Source: Agromyces sp. CF514
Lineage (GTDB): Bacteria; Actinomycetota; Actinomycetes; Actinomycetales; Microbacteriaceae
Assembly (NCBI RefSeq): GCF_900113185.1
Contig: NZ_FOZD01000002.1
Coordinates: 248,001 to 312,000 of the forward strand
Direction: 5' to 3'
Length of the DNA stretch: 64,000 nucleotides
Shown here: one piece after another, positions 25,802 through 34,643 of the stretch
How the letters are laid out: each line of letters opens with the position of its first letter
Position numbering within the stretch: the stretch's first letter is position 1
Notes under the pieces: model-generated
What the model was told of the DNA's origin: nothing
The model's input: only the letters and a program-made list of their open reading frames with translations
Databases searched by the model: none
Made by a program: the position numbers and the translations under genes

Positions 25802-27120
25802 CCCGACTGCAGCACTTCGGCTGGTTCTTCTCGCGCGGCTTCGGCCCGCAGGGCTGGGGGCACGAGTACCACCGCTGGAACTACCGTTGGACCGAGCCCA
25901 AGCTCTACCAGCAGTCGGTGCGCGAGCTCGAGCAGGCGGGCCTCGACCTCGTCATCATCGAGGACGGCCCCTCGATCGGCACCCCCGAGACCATCGAGCT
26001 GCGCGTGCGCAAGGCCTACGGCGGTCCCAAGCACGACCCCGTCGCGCTCACGCCCTACCTGCTCGGCGCGACCGAGCACATCGGCATCGCGCCGACCGTC
26101 AACGCTGGCATCTGGCCGCCCTACCTCGCGGCCCGCCAGTTCGCGTCGCTGCACCACCTGAGCGGGCACCGCGTCGGCATCAACGTGGTGACGGATGTCT
26201 CGAGCACCCGCCACAACGGCCTGCCGCCCGTGACGCACGACCAGGCCTACGACCGCGCGAGCGAATGGCTCACCGCGGTGCGCGGGCTCTGGCACAGCTG
26301 GGACGAGGGTGCGCTCATCGAGGACACCGAGACGTGGCGCTTCGCCGACGGCTCGAAGATCCGCGAGAACCGATTCACCGGCGAGTACTTCGACGTGCCC
26401 GGGCCGCTTAACGCCATTCCGTTCACCGACGGCGACCCGGCGATCGTCTCGCCGGGCGGCTCGCCCAAGGGGCTCGCGTTCGCGGGCACGCACTCCGACG
26501 TGCAGCTCGCCTACGCGCCGCTCGACCTCGACGTCGTGCGCGCCTATCGGCAGAAGATCATCGACGCGTCGCTCGCGCACGGCCGACCGGCGAACGCGGT
26601 GAAGACGCTGTTCGTGTTCAAGCCCGAGATCGTCTCGAGTCAAGAGGAGGTCGACCGCGTCGTGCAGGCGTCGCTCGATCCGAGCGACGAGGTGCTCGCC
26701 GCGATCCTCGAGGGCCAGTCGAGCGACCTCGAGACCGACCTCACGGGGCTGCCGCTCGACCGGCCGCTCGACCCGTCGATCTTCGGCGACCACGTGTCGC
26801 AGGGCACGATCAAGGGGCTGCTCGGCAAGACCGCGTCGAGCTTCGCGGATGCCACGCTGCGCGAACTGCTCGTCGCGAAGGCCCGCAAGGGCCGCATCGC
26901 CGACCACGCCGGGTTCGTCGGCACCGCCGAGCAGGTCGCCGACTTCATCGAGGAGTTCGGCGAGGAGGCCGACAACGACGGCTTCATCTTCTCGGGCGAC
27001 CTGCACCCCGTCACGGTGCACAAGTACCTCGACGAGCTCGTGCCGATCCTGCGCCGACGCGGCGTGCTGCGCAACGAGTTCGGCGGCGGCGGCATCCAGG
27101 GCAACCTGCGCGACTTCTAG
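25798..27120 (+). CDS. LLM-class flavin-dependent monooxygenase (NtaA/SnaA/DszA type)
   Basis: 440 residues. It starts FGWFFSRGFGPQGWG and continues LDLVIIEDGPSIG, VALTPYLLGATEHIGIAPTVNAGIWPPYLAARQFASLHHLSGHRVGINVVTD, VSPGGSPKGLAFAGTHSDVQLA and GTAEQVADFIEEF. This is the bacterial luciferase-like family of reduced-flavin monooxygenases. Family members release sulfite or open C-S and C-N bonds. Co-translation with metY suggests it feeds reduced sulfur from an organosulfur compound into homocysteine synthesis; that link is inference. Confidence 0.85.
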   Translation: MTRLQHFGWFFSRGFGPQGWGHEYHRWNYRWTEPKLYQQSVRELEQAGLDLVIIEDGPSIGTPETIELRVRKAYGGPKHDPVALTPYLLGATEHIGIAPTVNAGIWPPYLAARQFASLHHLSGHRVGINVVTDVSSTRHNGLPPVTHDQAYDRASEWLTAVRGLWHSWDEGALIEDTETWRFADGSKIRENRFTGEYFDVPGPLNAIPFTDGDPAIVSPGGSPKGLAFAGTHSDVQLAYAPLDLDVVRAYRQKIIDASLAHGRPANAVKTLFVFKPEIVSSQEEVDRVVQASLDPSDEVLAAILEGQSSDLETDLTGLPLDRPLDPSIFGDHVSQGTIKGLLGKTASSFADATLRELLVAKARKGRIADHAGFVGTAEQVADFIEEFGEEADNDGFIFSGDLHPVTVHKYLDELVPILRRRGVLRNEFGGGGIQGNLRDF

Positions 27121-27172
27121 GGCTGCGGCCTCGAAGCCGGGCGGATGCCGAAGCCGGGCTTTTGCGAGAAAT

Positions 27173-27187
27173 GTTGCACTTTGCAAC
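27173..27187. promoter_or_regulatory. GTTGC-N5-GCAAC palindrome upstream of the NADP oxidoreductase
   Basis: GTTGC (27173-27177) and GCAAC (27183-27187) around ACTTT. The inner bases also pair, giving GTTGCA-CTT-TGCAAC. It lies 44 bases before the likely ATG. The arms are identical to the operator at 49284-49298 in front of marR. Confidence 0.55.
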
Positions 27188-27231
27188 GCGAATCGGGAAT
27201 GCCTGCGGCGAGGCATCCGTTGGCCCTGAGC

Positions 27232-27885
27232 ATGACCACGATCGGAATCATCGGAGCAGGACACATCGGCAGCCAGGTCGCGCGCGCGGCCGTGGCGAAC
27301 GGGTACGAGGTCGTCATCTCGAACTCGCGCGGCCCTGAGACCCTCGCCGAGCTCGTCGACGAGCTCGGTCCCAATGCGCGCGCAGCCACCCCGGAGGAAG
27401 CCGCTGAAGCGGCCGACTTCGCGGTCGTCACCGTACCCTTCAAGGCCTACGAGGCCGTGCCGGTCGAGCCGCTCGCCGGCAAGATCGTCATCGACACGAA
27501 CAACTACTACTGGGAGCGCGACGGCCACTTCACCGTGCTCGACGAGGGCCTCGACACCGTCAGCGGACTGCTGCAGAAGCACCTGCCCACGAGCCGTGTC
27601 GCCAAGGGCTTCAACCACATCGCGTCGGCCGACATCACCACCGGCGGTTCGCCCGCCGGCACGCCCGGCCGTCGTGCGCTGGCGACCTCGAGCGACTTCG
27701 CGGAGGCCGCGCAGCTCGTCACCGACCTGTACGACGCGTTCGGCTTCGACACCGTGAACGTGGGCCCCCTCGCCGAGAGCTGGCGCGTCGAGCGCGACCA
27801 GCCCGCCTACGTCGTGGCGCAGAACCGTGACGAGCTCGTCGCGAACCTCGCGAAGGCCGAGCGCGTGGAGGCGTCAGCCGCGTAG
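27232..27885 (+). CDS. NADPH-dependent F420-reductase-like oxidoreductase
   Basis: 217 residues. The N-terminal Rossmann motif IGIIGAGHIGSQVARAAV is followed by VVISNSRGPETL, AAEAADFAVVTVPFKAYEAV, IDTNNYY and VAKGFNHI. This is the F420:NADP oxidoreductase-like family, often annotated as NAD(P)-binding domain proteins. I chose the ATG at 27232 because the family begins there; the ribosome site is weak. A palindrome shared with the marR promoter precedes it, so regulation by that repressor is possible. Confidence 0.75.
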   Translation: MTTIGIIGAGHIGSQVARAAVANGYEVVISNSRGPETLAELVDELGPNARAATPEEAAEAADFAVVTVPFKAYEAVPVEPLAGKIVIDTNNYYWERDGHFTVLDEGLDTVSGLLQKHLPTSRVAKGFNHIASADITTGGSPAGTPGRRALATSSDFAEAAQLVTDLYDAFGFDTVNVGPLAESWRVERDQPAYVVAQNRDELVANLAKAERVEASAA

Positions 27886-27895
27886 TCACGCGGAT

Positions 27896-29017
27896 TCAAC
27901 CCAGCAGCCCGAGCGAGCTCGCGAACGACCTGAGTCGCTTCGCGAGCTCGTTCGGCACTTCGGCAGCCGTGAAGTGCCCGCCCTCGTCGAGGCGGCCGAA
28001 CTCGCGCAAGTCGAGGTAGTGCCGACGCGCGAGCGACTCGGGGTAGGCCGCCTCGTGCCGCTGGATGAACACCGCCGCGGGCACGGACGTCGGCGGGATC
28101 GGGTCGGGGGTGTCGGCGCCCTCGTGGTACGGCCGGAACGACGTGCCGATGGACTGCGTCACCCAGTAGAGCATCGCCTCGGTGAGGATGCGATCGCGGC
28201 TGATGCGCCGCTCGACCGCGGACGGGTCGCCCGTTGGGGTGTCGCTCCACTCGACGAGCTTCTCGGCCAGCCACGCGAGCAGCCCGGCGGGGGAGTCGTT
28301 GAGGGCGACCGCGAGGGTGTCGGGTCGGGTCGACTGCACGTGCCCGTACGCGCCGTTCGTCTCGTGGAAGGCGGCGATGCCCGCGAAGAACGCGCGCTCG
28401 TCGGGGTCGGTGAGCCCCGCGCGCTCGTCGCCGTTCGGGAAGTGCGCGTGCGTGGCCAGGATGCCGGCCACGTGCGGGGGATAGGTCGCCGCGATGAGGT
28501 CGCTGACGTTCGCCGTGACGTCTTCGCCATAGGTGAGGAACCGGTCGTAGCCGAGCACGTCAGTCATGAGCGCGTGCATGGTCGCGGCGATGCGGGTCTC
28601 GCTCATCGGCCCGTCGGCGTAGGGCGACGAGAACGCGAAGCCGGGCAGGCTCGCCACGACGACGTCGAAGTCGGGCAGGAGATCGGCGAAGTCGAGCTGC
28701 AGCGCGAACGTGTGCGGCCAGCCGTGCATGACGAGCAGGGCGGGGGCGCCGGCTCGCGACGAGCGCAGGTGCGCGAAGTGCAGTGCGGTGTCGCCGACCT
28801 GCGCGACGAACTGCGGATGCGCGTTGAGCCAGGCCTCGCGGGCACGCCAATCCCAGTGGATCCAGCTGTCGACGAGCTCGCTCAGGTAGGCCGCCCGCAT
28901 GCCGGATGCGGGCGCGCGGGGTGAGTCGTCGAGCAGCCTGCTGCGCGCCAGGCGAGCGCGCAGGTCGTCGAGCACGTCGTCGGAGACGTGCAGCTCGAAC
29001 GGCCGAACCGAACTCAT
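27896..29017 (-). CDS. Epoxide-hydrolase-family alpha/beta hydrolase
   Basis: 373 residues. The N-terminal EHN segment (VSDDVLDDLRARLARSRLLDD) and the alpha/beta hydrolase core (LLVMHGWPHTF oxyanion region; VVVASLPGFAFSS) are clear. In active relatives the nucleophile Asp lies in a GGDWG motif; here it is YGEDVTANV, so Asp is retained in an altered context. The general-base His is probably in LDEGGHFTAAEVP. Substrate unknown. It converges with the oxidoreductase gene. Confidence 0.8.
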   Translation of the reverse strand: MSSVRPFELHVSDDVLDDLRARLARSRLLDDSPRAPASGMRAAYLSELVDSWIHWDWRAREAWLNAHPQFVAQVGDTALHFAHLRSSRAGAPALLVMHGWPHTFALQLDFADLLPDFDVVVASLPGFAFSSPYADGPMSETRIAATMHALMTDVLGYDRFLTYGEDVTANVSDLIAATYPPHVAGILATHAHFPNGDERAGLTDPDERAFFAGIAAFHETNGAYGHVQSTRPDTLAVALNDSPAGLLAWLAEKLVEWSDTPTGDPSAVERRISRDRILTEAMLYWVTQSIGTSFRPYHEGADTPDPIPPTSVPAAVFIQRHEAAYPESLARRHYLDLREFGRLDEGGHFTAAEVPNELAKRLRSFASSLGLLG

Positions 29018-29070
29018 GGGGTGAAGCTACCCGGCGCCACCGACACACCGCCGGCGGCGGCGGCGCAGGC

Positions 29071-29550
29071 TTACCAGGCGATGAGCTTCTCGGGCGTCAC
29101 GCGCAGGATCGTGCTGTACTTCGCCGCCATGCCCTCGAGCGTGAGCTTCAGCGGGGGCAGGTCGTGCTCGTACTTCTCGAGGTAGGCGTCGCCGATCGCG
29201 GGCAGCCAGGCGGTCGCAGCGTCGTTCAGCACCTCGACGGTGCCCTGCAGCACCGTGAGCTGCTCTTCGTCGTGGCCGGACTCGAGGTGCACGAGCACGC
29301 GCGGATCGCGGCTCGCATTGCGCACCTTGACCGCGCCCGGCTCGCTCAGGATGACCACGGCACCCTCGTGCCAGAGGAACCACACCGGCACGCTGTGCGG
29401 ATAGCCGTTGCGGCTCGTCGAGCCGAACCAGGCGATGCGCTCGTTCGTGAGACGCACCAGGGCGCGCGCGTGCACCTCGTTCTCGGGGTCGAACGCGAAC
29501 GGCGTGGCGGCGGTCGTGGCGGATGCGGCGGGTGCCTCGGTGTCGGTCAT
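29071..29550 (-). CDS. PPOX-class (pyridoxamine oxidase-like) flavin/F420-binding protein
   Basis: 159 residues. The split-barrel pattern is ITNERIAWFGSTSRNGYPHSVPVWFLWHEGAVVILSEP-like (beginning LTNERIAWFGSTSRNG), then KVRNASRDPRVLVHLE and TVLQGTVEVL. The family includes F420-dependent reductases and heme- or flavin-binding proteins. AAGGA precedes the ATG. It is likely monocistronic. Cofactor and substrate cannot be decided by eye. Confidence 0.8.
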   Translation of the reverse strand: MTDTEAPAASATTAATPFAFDPENEVHARALVRLTNERIAWFGSTSRNGYPHSVPVWFLWHEGAVVILSEPGAVKVRNASRDPRVLVHLESGHDEEQLTVLQGTVEVLNDAATAWLPAIGDAYLEKYEHDLPPLKLTLEGMAAKYSTILRVTPEKLIAW

Positions 29551-29602
29551 CGGTGTCCTTCCGTGGGGTTTCGAGCCTACGGTCTCCCGGTGACATGCCG
29601 GC

Positions 29603-29638
29603 CGAGGAGCGTGCAGCGCCCGCTCCTCGACCGGCGGC
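29603..29638 (-). terminator. REP-like hairpin after the galactanase gene
   Basis: CGAGGAGCG (29603-29611) pairs with CGCTCCTCG (29621-29629). The right arm continues as CGCTCCTCGACCGGCGGC (29621-29638), identical over 18 bases to the hairpin at 35984-36001. It lies just after the stop of the leftward GH53 gene. Confidence 0.6.
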
Positions 29639-29640
29639 CG

Positions 29641-31842
29641 CTACTTGGCACGCTTGAGCTGCAGCACCGCCTTCGCGATGAGCGCCGTGGCGGCGATCAC
29701 GTCGCGCTGCGTCGCCCGCGAGCCGTCGAGCACGACCTCGCCCACGGCGACCGCGTCGTCGAGTCGGGCGACGGATGCCGCGGTGAACCGCTCGCGGTCG
29801 ATGCGCGCCGCGGCGGCGAGTGCGACGTCGAGCAGCTTCGTCTTCACGGTGCTCGGCGGCTCGACGGCGACGAGCCGCACGTCGTCGAACACGCCCCACG
29901 CTCCGCCGCTCAACGAGAACGCCGCGGACACGGTGACCACGCCGTCGGCGCCGACCACGACCGAGGGCACGGTCGCGGTGTGGAACTCGTTCCACGCGGT
30001 GAACTCCATCGGCGCGCTCCACGTGCCCTTCGAGGTCGTGGCGCTCAGCACGCGCGAGTCGGTCGCCGGGCTGTTCGTGCCCTGCGTGGTCGCCCGCAGC
30101 GAGTAGGTGCCGGCGGGCACCCCGGTGATCGTCTGCGTGGCCGAGGCCTGGTAGGCCGAGCCGTTCCAGAAGGTCACGGCCGTGCCGCCGTCGGAGGCAT
30201 CCGACGTCGGGTTGGGCCAGGCGTAGCCGCCGAATGCCCAGGCGCTGTGCGAGGCGTCCTCGAAGCTGTGGTCGACGACGAAGTTCTTCGCGAGCACGGT
30301 GACCGACGCCGTCACGGCGAGCCCCGAGGCGGTCGAGCCCGGGATCTCGTACTCGCCGGGCCCGCGGATCCACGAGACGGCGCTGCTCCACGTCACGGCC
30401 GGGTGCTCGACCGTGCCGTCGTTGTACGAGACGTCGAGCGTGCCCGGCAGCACGACGGGCGTGCCGTCGGTCACCGTCACGGCGACGGCGCCGACCTGGG
30501 TGATGACGCGAGGCGCCACCGCACCCGTGCGGGCGTACTCGAACGTGCGCAGCGACTCGAGCGCCGTGCCGTCGAAGCCGAAGAGCGCCTGGTTGTCCCA
30601 CGCCGATCCGCCGTAGAACTCGCCGACGTGCACCGGGTCGTAGCCGGATGCCGCCGAGGTCGCCCAGCCCGAGCCGTCGCGCTCCCACAGCACGGCGTTC
30701 GCGGCGGCATCCGTCGCCGGTCCGACCGGAAGCCACGCGGGCTCCCAGTAGAAGACGCCGACGCCGGCCGAGCCCACGGCCGAGACGGCGGCGATGACGT
30801 CGCGCAGCTCGGTGGCCTGGCCCTGCACGCTCGCCGGGTACTGGGAGGTGTCGGTGCCCGAGCCGATGACGTTGGAGTACCCGTCGCCGTCGTCGAGGGT
30901 GTGCGCCCACGAGGTCTCGGCGACCATGACCTGCTTGCCGTACGTCGTCGCGACCTGCGAGAGCACCGAGGTGAGGTTCGCCGTCGAGCCGTGCCAGTAC
31001 GGGTAGTACGAGCTCGCGAACACGTCGTAGTCGACGCCGAACTGCGCGAGGCCCGCGGCGTACGTCGCGTAGCGGTTCGGGGTCTCGGGGTTCGTGAAGT
31101 GCACGGCCACGAGCGCGTCGGGCAGCACCTCGCGCACGGCGCTGCTGCCCGCCTGGATCAGGTCGGCGAACGTCTCGTCGATCGGCGTGCCCGCGCGCGT
31201 GTACCCGGCGATCGCGTTGTTCGTCTCGTTGCCGACCTGCACCATCGTCACGTCGACGCCGGCGTCTTCGAAGGACTGCAGCGTCTCGGCCGTGTAGTCG
31301 TGCAGGGCGGTCTCGAGCTCGGAGATGCCGAGACCCGCCCACGCCTTCGGCGCGAGCTGGCGGCCGGGGTCTGCCCAGAAGTCGGAGTAGTGGAAGTCGA
31401 CGAGCGCGCCCAGCCCCGCCGCGGTCGCGCGCTCGCCGATCTCGACGGCGCGCGCCGCGTCGACGTTACCGCCGCCGTACCCGCGGCCCGAGGCGTCGAA
31501 CGGGTCGTTCCACACGCGGATGCGCACGGTGTTCACGCCGTTGTCGGCGAGCACGGCGAACAGGTCGGCCGGCTGGCCGGCGGCATCCCGGAACACGACC
31601 CCGCTCTCCTCGAGCGAGAGCACCGACGACACGTCGACGCCGTTCACGAAGTCGGGCGAGAGGCCGTCGACCTTCTTAACGAAGATGCCGGCGTCGACCT
31701 GGCTGTCGGCCGGGCCGGCGGGGTCGGCCGGGTCGGCCGCCCAGGCCGCGGGCGTCAGTGCCGCGCCGGTCAGGGCCGTGGCGAGTGCCGCGCCCGTCGC
31801 GACGGCGCCCCACCTCGCTCGTGTCGTTCGTCGGTTCTGCAT
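29641..31842 (-). CDS. Secreted GH53 endo-beta-1,4-galactanase with Ig-like and binding modules
   Basis: 733 residues. A signal peptide ends near residue 35 (PAAWA). The GH53 domain begins FVNGVDVSSVLSLEESGVVF; acid/base Glu206 lies in VQVGNETN and nucleophile Glu309 in VMVAETSW. After residue ~430 come a bacterial Ig-like (Big_4) module (DGTPVVLPGTLDVSYNDGTVE) and a carbohydrate-binding-like module (NFVVDHSFEDASHSAWAFGG ... WGVFDDVRLV), then a short helical tail. The enzyme cuts beta-1,4-galactan side chains of pectin into galacto-oligosaccharides outside the cell. It lies 133 bases downstream of the GH35 gene on the same strand and is probably in the same operon. Confidence 0.92.
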   Translation of the reverse strand: MQNRRTTRARWGAVATGAALATALTGAALTPAAWAADPADPAGPADSQVDAGIFVKKVDGLSPDFVNGVDVSSVLSLEESGVVFRDAAGQPADLFAVLADNGVNTVRIRVWNDPFDASGRGYGGGNVDAARAVEIGERATAAGLGALVDFHYSDFWADPGRQLAPKAWAGLGISELETALHDYTAETLQSFEDAGVDVTMVQVGNETNNAIAGYTRAGTPIDETFADLIQAGSSAVREVLPDALVAVHFTNPETPNRYATYAAGLAQFGVDYDVFASSYYPYWHGSTANLTSVLSQVATTYGKQVMVAETSWAHTLDDGDGYSNVIGSGTDTSQYPASVQGQATELRDVIAAVSAVGSAGVGVFYWEPAWLPVGPATDAAANAVLWERDGSGWATSAASGYDPVHVGEFYGGSAWDNQALFGFDGTALESLRTFEYARTGAVAPRVITQVGAVAVTVTDGTPVVLPGTLDVSYNDGTVEHPAVTWSSAVSWIRGPGEYEIPGSTASGLAVTASVTVLAKNFVVDHSFEDASHSAWAFGGYAWPNPTSDASDGGTAVTFWNGSAYQASATQTITGVPAGTYSLRATTQGTNSPATDSRVLSATTSKGTWSAPMEFTAWNEFHTATVPSVVVGADGVVTVSAAFSLSGGAWGVFDDVRLVAVEPPSTVKTKLLDVALAAAARIDRERFTAASVARLDDAVAVGEVVLDGSRATQRDVIAATALIAKAVLQLKRAK

Positions 31843-31975
31843 GGTGCCACTCCCTCTCGTTCGGCGCCGCGGGCGAACGATCGGAGGACCGACGGATGCC
31901 GCGGCGCTGCGGTGTCGCGCTCCGGCAGGGTGCCGGTGCGCGGGTGGTGCTGGCATTGCGGGGCGGGTGGTCAGC

Positions 31976-34381
31976 TCACGGCTGCTCCCGCCAGAGTCCG
32001 GCGTCGGTGACGGCGACCTCGTCGAGCGCGATGAGCGGGCCGTCGACGAGGGCGCGTCGGGCGGCCGCCGCCTCGGGCAGGCGCACGACGGCGTCGGGGC
32101 GCAGGGGCACGATGCGAAGCACGACCCGCGCGTCGTTCCGGACCCCGTCGGGGCCGCCGAGCGCATCGAGCCCGACCGTCCACGTGGTGCCGTCCCAGAA
32201 CCGGTCGGCCACGACCTCGCCGTCGATCTCGAGCCTGGCGACGTCGCCCGCCCAGTCGATCTCGAGCGTGCGCCGGCCGCCCGACGAGGCGGGCAGGGCC
32301 AGCGGGTAGGCGATGCCGAAGCGCGCGACGTCGTCTCGCGAGGGCGCCGACGCACGGCCGTGGCGGTCGCCGAAACCGGCCGGCGGCTCGGTACCGGGCG
32401 CGGGTTCGCCGACCGCGACCGGGAACCGGCCGCCGTCCGGCGCCTCGGCGGCGACGACGAGCGGCTCGAACCGCCCGAGCAGCGGCAGGTACTCGCGCAC
32501 GTCGGGGCGGGCCGCGGCGCGCGCCGCGATCCAGCCGTCGGCGTCCTCGAACACGGGGTCGGCCGAGAGCACGAGCCGGCGATCGCCGCTCGCCTCGAGC
32601 ACCCACACGTCGTCGGCCGAGGCCGCGGGCAGCACGAGCACCGACAGCCGACCGTCGCCCTGCGCGAGCTCCACGCGGAGCGGGCGAGGGGCCTCGACGA
32701 CCAGGATGCCGGGGGCGGGCGAGGTCACAGCGGACCCGAGGTCCGCGGCATCCGATGCCGGTTCGGCGGCGAACGCGCCGAGCAGCTCGGCCGAGGTCGC
32801 GAGTTCGACCGGGATGCCGGACTCGGCCACGAGCACGAGGGTCGGCACGGCCGCATCGGCCGCATCGGCCGCGTCGTCCGCCGCGTGCAGCACCGTGAGC
32901 GGCGATGCCGTCGCCCAGTCGAGGTGCACGCCGCCGAGCTCGAGGTGCAGCGGCCAGTGGGCGATCGTGCCGGGCGCGACGTCGACCGGGGCGTGCGGCA
33001 GCACGAGCGGCTCAGCCGAGGCATCCGGAAGCCCGACCTCGAACTGCACGTCGGTGACCGTGTCGAGCGGCACGTGCGGCTGCTGCCAGGTGATGAAGAG
33101 CCAGCCGGATGCCCCGTCGCTGCGCAGCGCCCACCGCAACGTCGAGACGTCGTCGACGTCGGTCGGGTGGTGCGCGGGCAGCGTCGAGGGCATGGGCGCG
33201 AGTCGGTCGCCGAACGCCGAGAGGAACGCGTGCTGGCGGCGGAGCGGCGCGTGGCCGGCGCCGAGACGCCCGGCCGCGCCGATCGGCGCGTGGAAGTCGT
33301 AGTCGAACTCGGGCAGGTCGTTGGGGTAGCCCGTGGCGTGCGATTCCTGCAGTGCGGGGCGCGGGTTCGTGCCGCCCGCGTACATGTAGTAGCCCTGCCA
33401 GCCCGACCCGTTGCCGATCTTGTTGTGCGCGACCGCGGCGACATCCGCCCCGCTGAGCAGCGGACGCCGGTGGTAGGCCGTGGCCATGCCGCCGCCGAGC
33501 TCGCACGTGGCGGCCGGGAATGACGCCGAGGGCAGGCGCGGCGTCTCGGGCCGGCGTCCGATGCCGGGGTGCGCGCGCAGGTCTGCGCCGATGCCGGGGT
33601 CGTCCCACGTGTGCGAGAAGAAGAAGTGCTCGCGGAACGTCGTGTCCCAGGCGTGGTCGGCGTCGACCCAGAAGCCGTCGCCGTAACCGCCGTAGAGCGG
33701 GAGCACCTCGCCGTCTGGCAGCTCGGCGCCGCCCCACGCGGTCGCGGTGTAGATCGGCGCGACGATGCCGTGACGGCGGGCGAGCCGCTTCAGCGTCACG
33801 AGGTGGTCGGGCTGGTCGTAGAGCTCGTTGTCGAGCTGCACGGCGATGACATTGCTCGTCGGCCCGCACAGGTCGGCGACCTGTGCGCCGATCGCCGCGA
33901 ACCAGGGCTCGACGAGTGCGAGGTAGGCGGGGTCGTCGGTGCGGTGCGCCACCGGCGCCTGCTGCACCCAGTCGGGGAACCCGCCGTTGCGGGTCTCGCC
34001 GTGGATCCACGGGCCGACGCGCAGCACCACGTCGAGTCCGGCGGCCGCCGCCTCGCGCACGAACGCGGCGACGTCGAGGTCGCCCTCGAAGCTCGGCGCG
34101 TCGGGCGTCGGCTGGTGGTGGTTCCAGATGAGGTACGACGCCACGACGGTGACGCCACCCGAGCGCATGAGGCGCAGGCGCTCGCTCCACTCGGCGCGGG
34201 GCACGCGGCTGTAGTGCAGCTCGCCCGACACGGGGATCACGGGCACGCCGCGCTGCTCGACGTAGCGGTTCGTGAGCGAGATGCGCTCGTGCCGGTCGAT
34301 CGCGGTGCCCATGGCCGGCCGCGCGAGCGGCTCGGCCCACGGCTCGTGCGCCACCGTGAACCGCGCGGTCTGCAAAGGCAT
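31976..34381 (-). CDS. GH35 beta-galactosidase
   Basis: 801 residues from the ATG at 34381, preceded by GAGGGAG seven bases upstream; an in-frame ATG at 34387 is too close to that site. GH35 hallmarks: PVSGELHYSRVPRAEW near 50, RVGPWIHGETRNGGFPDW near 121, acid/base Glu186 in IAVQLDNEL, and YYMYAGGTNPRP. No signal peptide, so it acts inside the cell on imported galacto-oligosaccharides. It is divergent from the ABC importer and shares its operator region. The C-terminal half is beta-rich, as in other GH35 enzymes. Confidence 0.9.
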   Translation of the reverse strand: MPLQTARFTVAHEPWAEPLARPAMGTAIDRHERISLTNRYVEQRGVPVIPVSGELHYSRVPRAEWSERLRLMRSGGVTVVASYLIWNHHQPTPDAPSFEGDLDVAAFVREAAAAGLDVVLRVGPWIHGETRNGGFPDWVQQAPVAHRTDDPAYLALVEPWFAAIGAQVADLCGPTSNVIAVQLDNELYDQPDHLVTLKRLARRHGIVAPIYTATAWGGAELPDGEVLPLYGGYGDGFWVDADHAWDTTFREHFFFSHTWDDPGIGADLRAHPGIGRRPETPRLPSASFPAATCELGGGMATAYHRRPLLSGADVAAVAHNKIGNGSGWQGYYMYAGGTNPRPALQESHATGYPNDLPEFDYDFHAPIGAAGRLGAGHAPLRRQHAFLSAFGDRLAPMPSTLPAHHPTDVDDVSTLRWALRSDGASGWLFITWQQPHVPLDTVTDVQFEVGLPDASAEPLVLPHAPVDVAPGTIAHWPLHLELGGVHLDWATASPLTVLHAADDAADAADAAVPTLVLVAESGIPVELATSAELLGAFAAEPASDAADLGSAVTSPAPGILVVEAPRPLRVELAQGDGRLSVLVLPAASADDVWVLEASGDRRLVLSADPVFEDADGWIAARAAARPDVREYLPLLGRFEPLVVAAEAPDGGRFPVAVGEPAPGTEPPAGFGDRHGRASAPSRDDVARFGIAYPLALPASSGGRRTLEIDWAGDVARLEIDGEVVADRFWDGTTWTVGLDALGGPDGVRNDARVVLRIVPLRPDAVVRLPEAAAARRALVDGPLIALDEVAVTDAGLWREQP

Positions 34382-34400
34382 GGGCATTCTCCCTCGAATC

Positions 34401-34414
34401 TGTGTGCGCTCACA
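34401..34414. promoter_or_regulatory. LacI-type operator upstream of the GH35 gene
   Basis: TGTGTGCGCTCACA differs at one base from the symmetric TGTGAGCGCTCACA, a LacI-family operator form. It is centred about 27 bases before the GH35 start, so it should overlap that gene's promoter. A related site is at 34556-34569. Confidence 0.65.
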
Positions 34415-34527
34415 GTTCTAGCACAGCAATCGCTGAACGTGACAACTCGATCGGATGTCGCGTGAAACGCCGTGAACACGGGGAATGCAGCACAAGGTCA
34501 CGATTCCCGCTGATCTGTGCGCAGGAG

Positions 34528-34569
34528 TTGACAGTCGAGCTGTGCTGTGTATTACTGGGATCGCTCACA
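34528..34569 (+). promoter_or_regulatory. Promoter with overlapping LacI-type operator for the galacto-oligosaccharide importer
   Basis: TTGACA (34528-34533) is a perfect -35 box. TATTAC (34550-34555) is a 4/6 match to the -10 box at 16-base spacing. The operator-like TGGGATCGCTCACA (34556-34569) has a perfect right half GCTCACA and covers the expected transcription start. Repressor binding there would block initiation. The binding-protein ATG is 75 bases downstream. Confidence 0.7.
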
Positions 34570-34643
34570 GGCACGCTGTCGTCCTCCAGGTCGCGCGGGC
34601 CCCACGGGGCATCCGCAATCACAGCTTTCGACAAGGAGGACGA

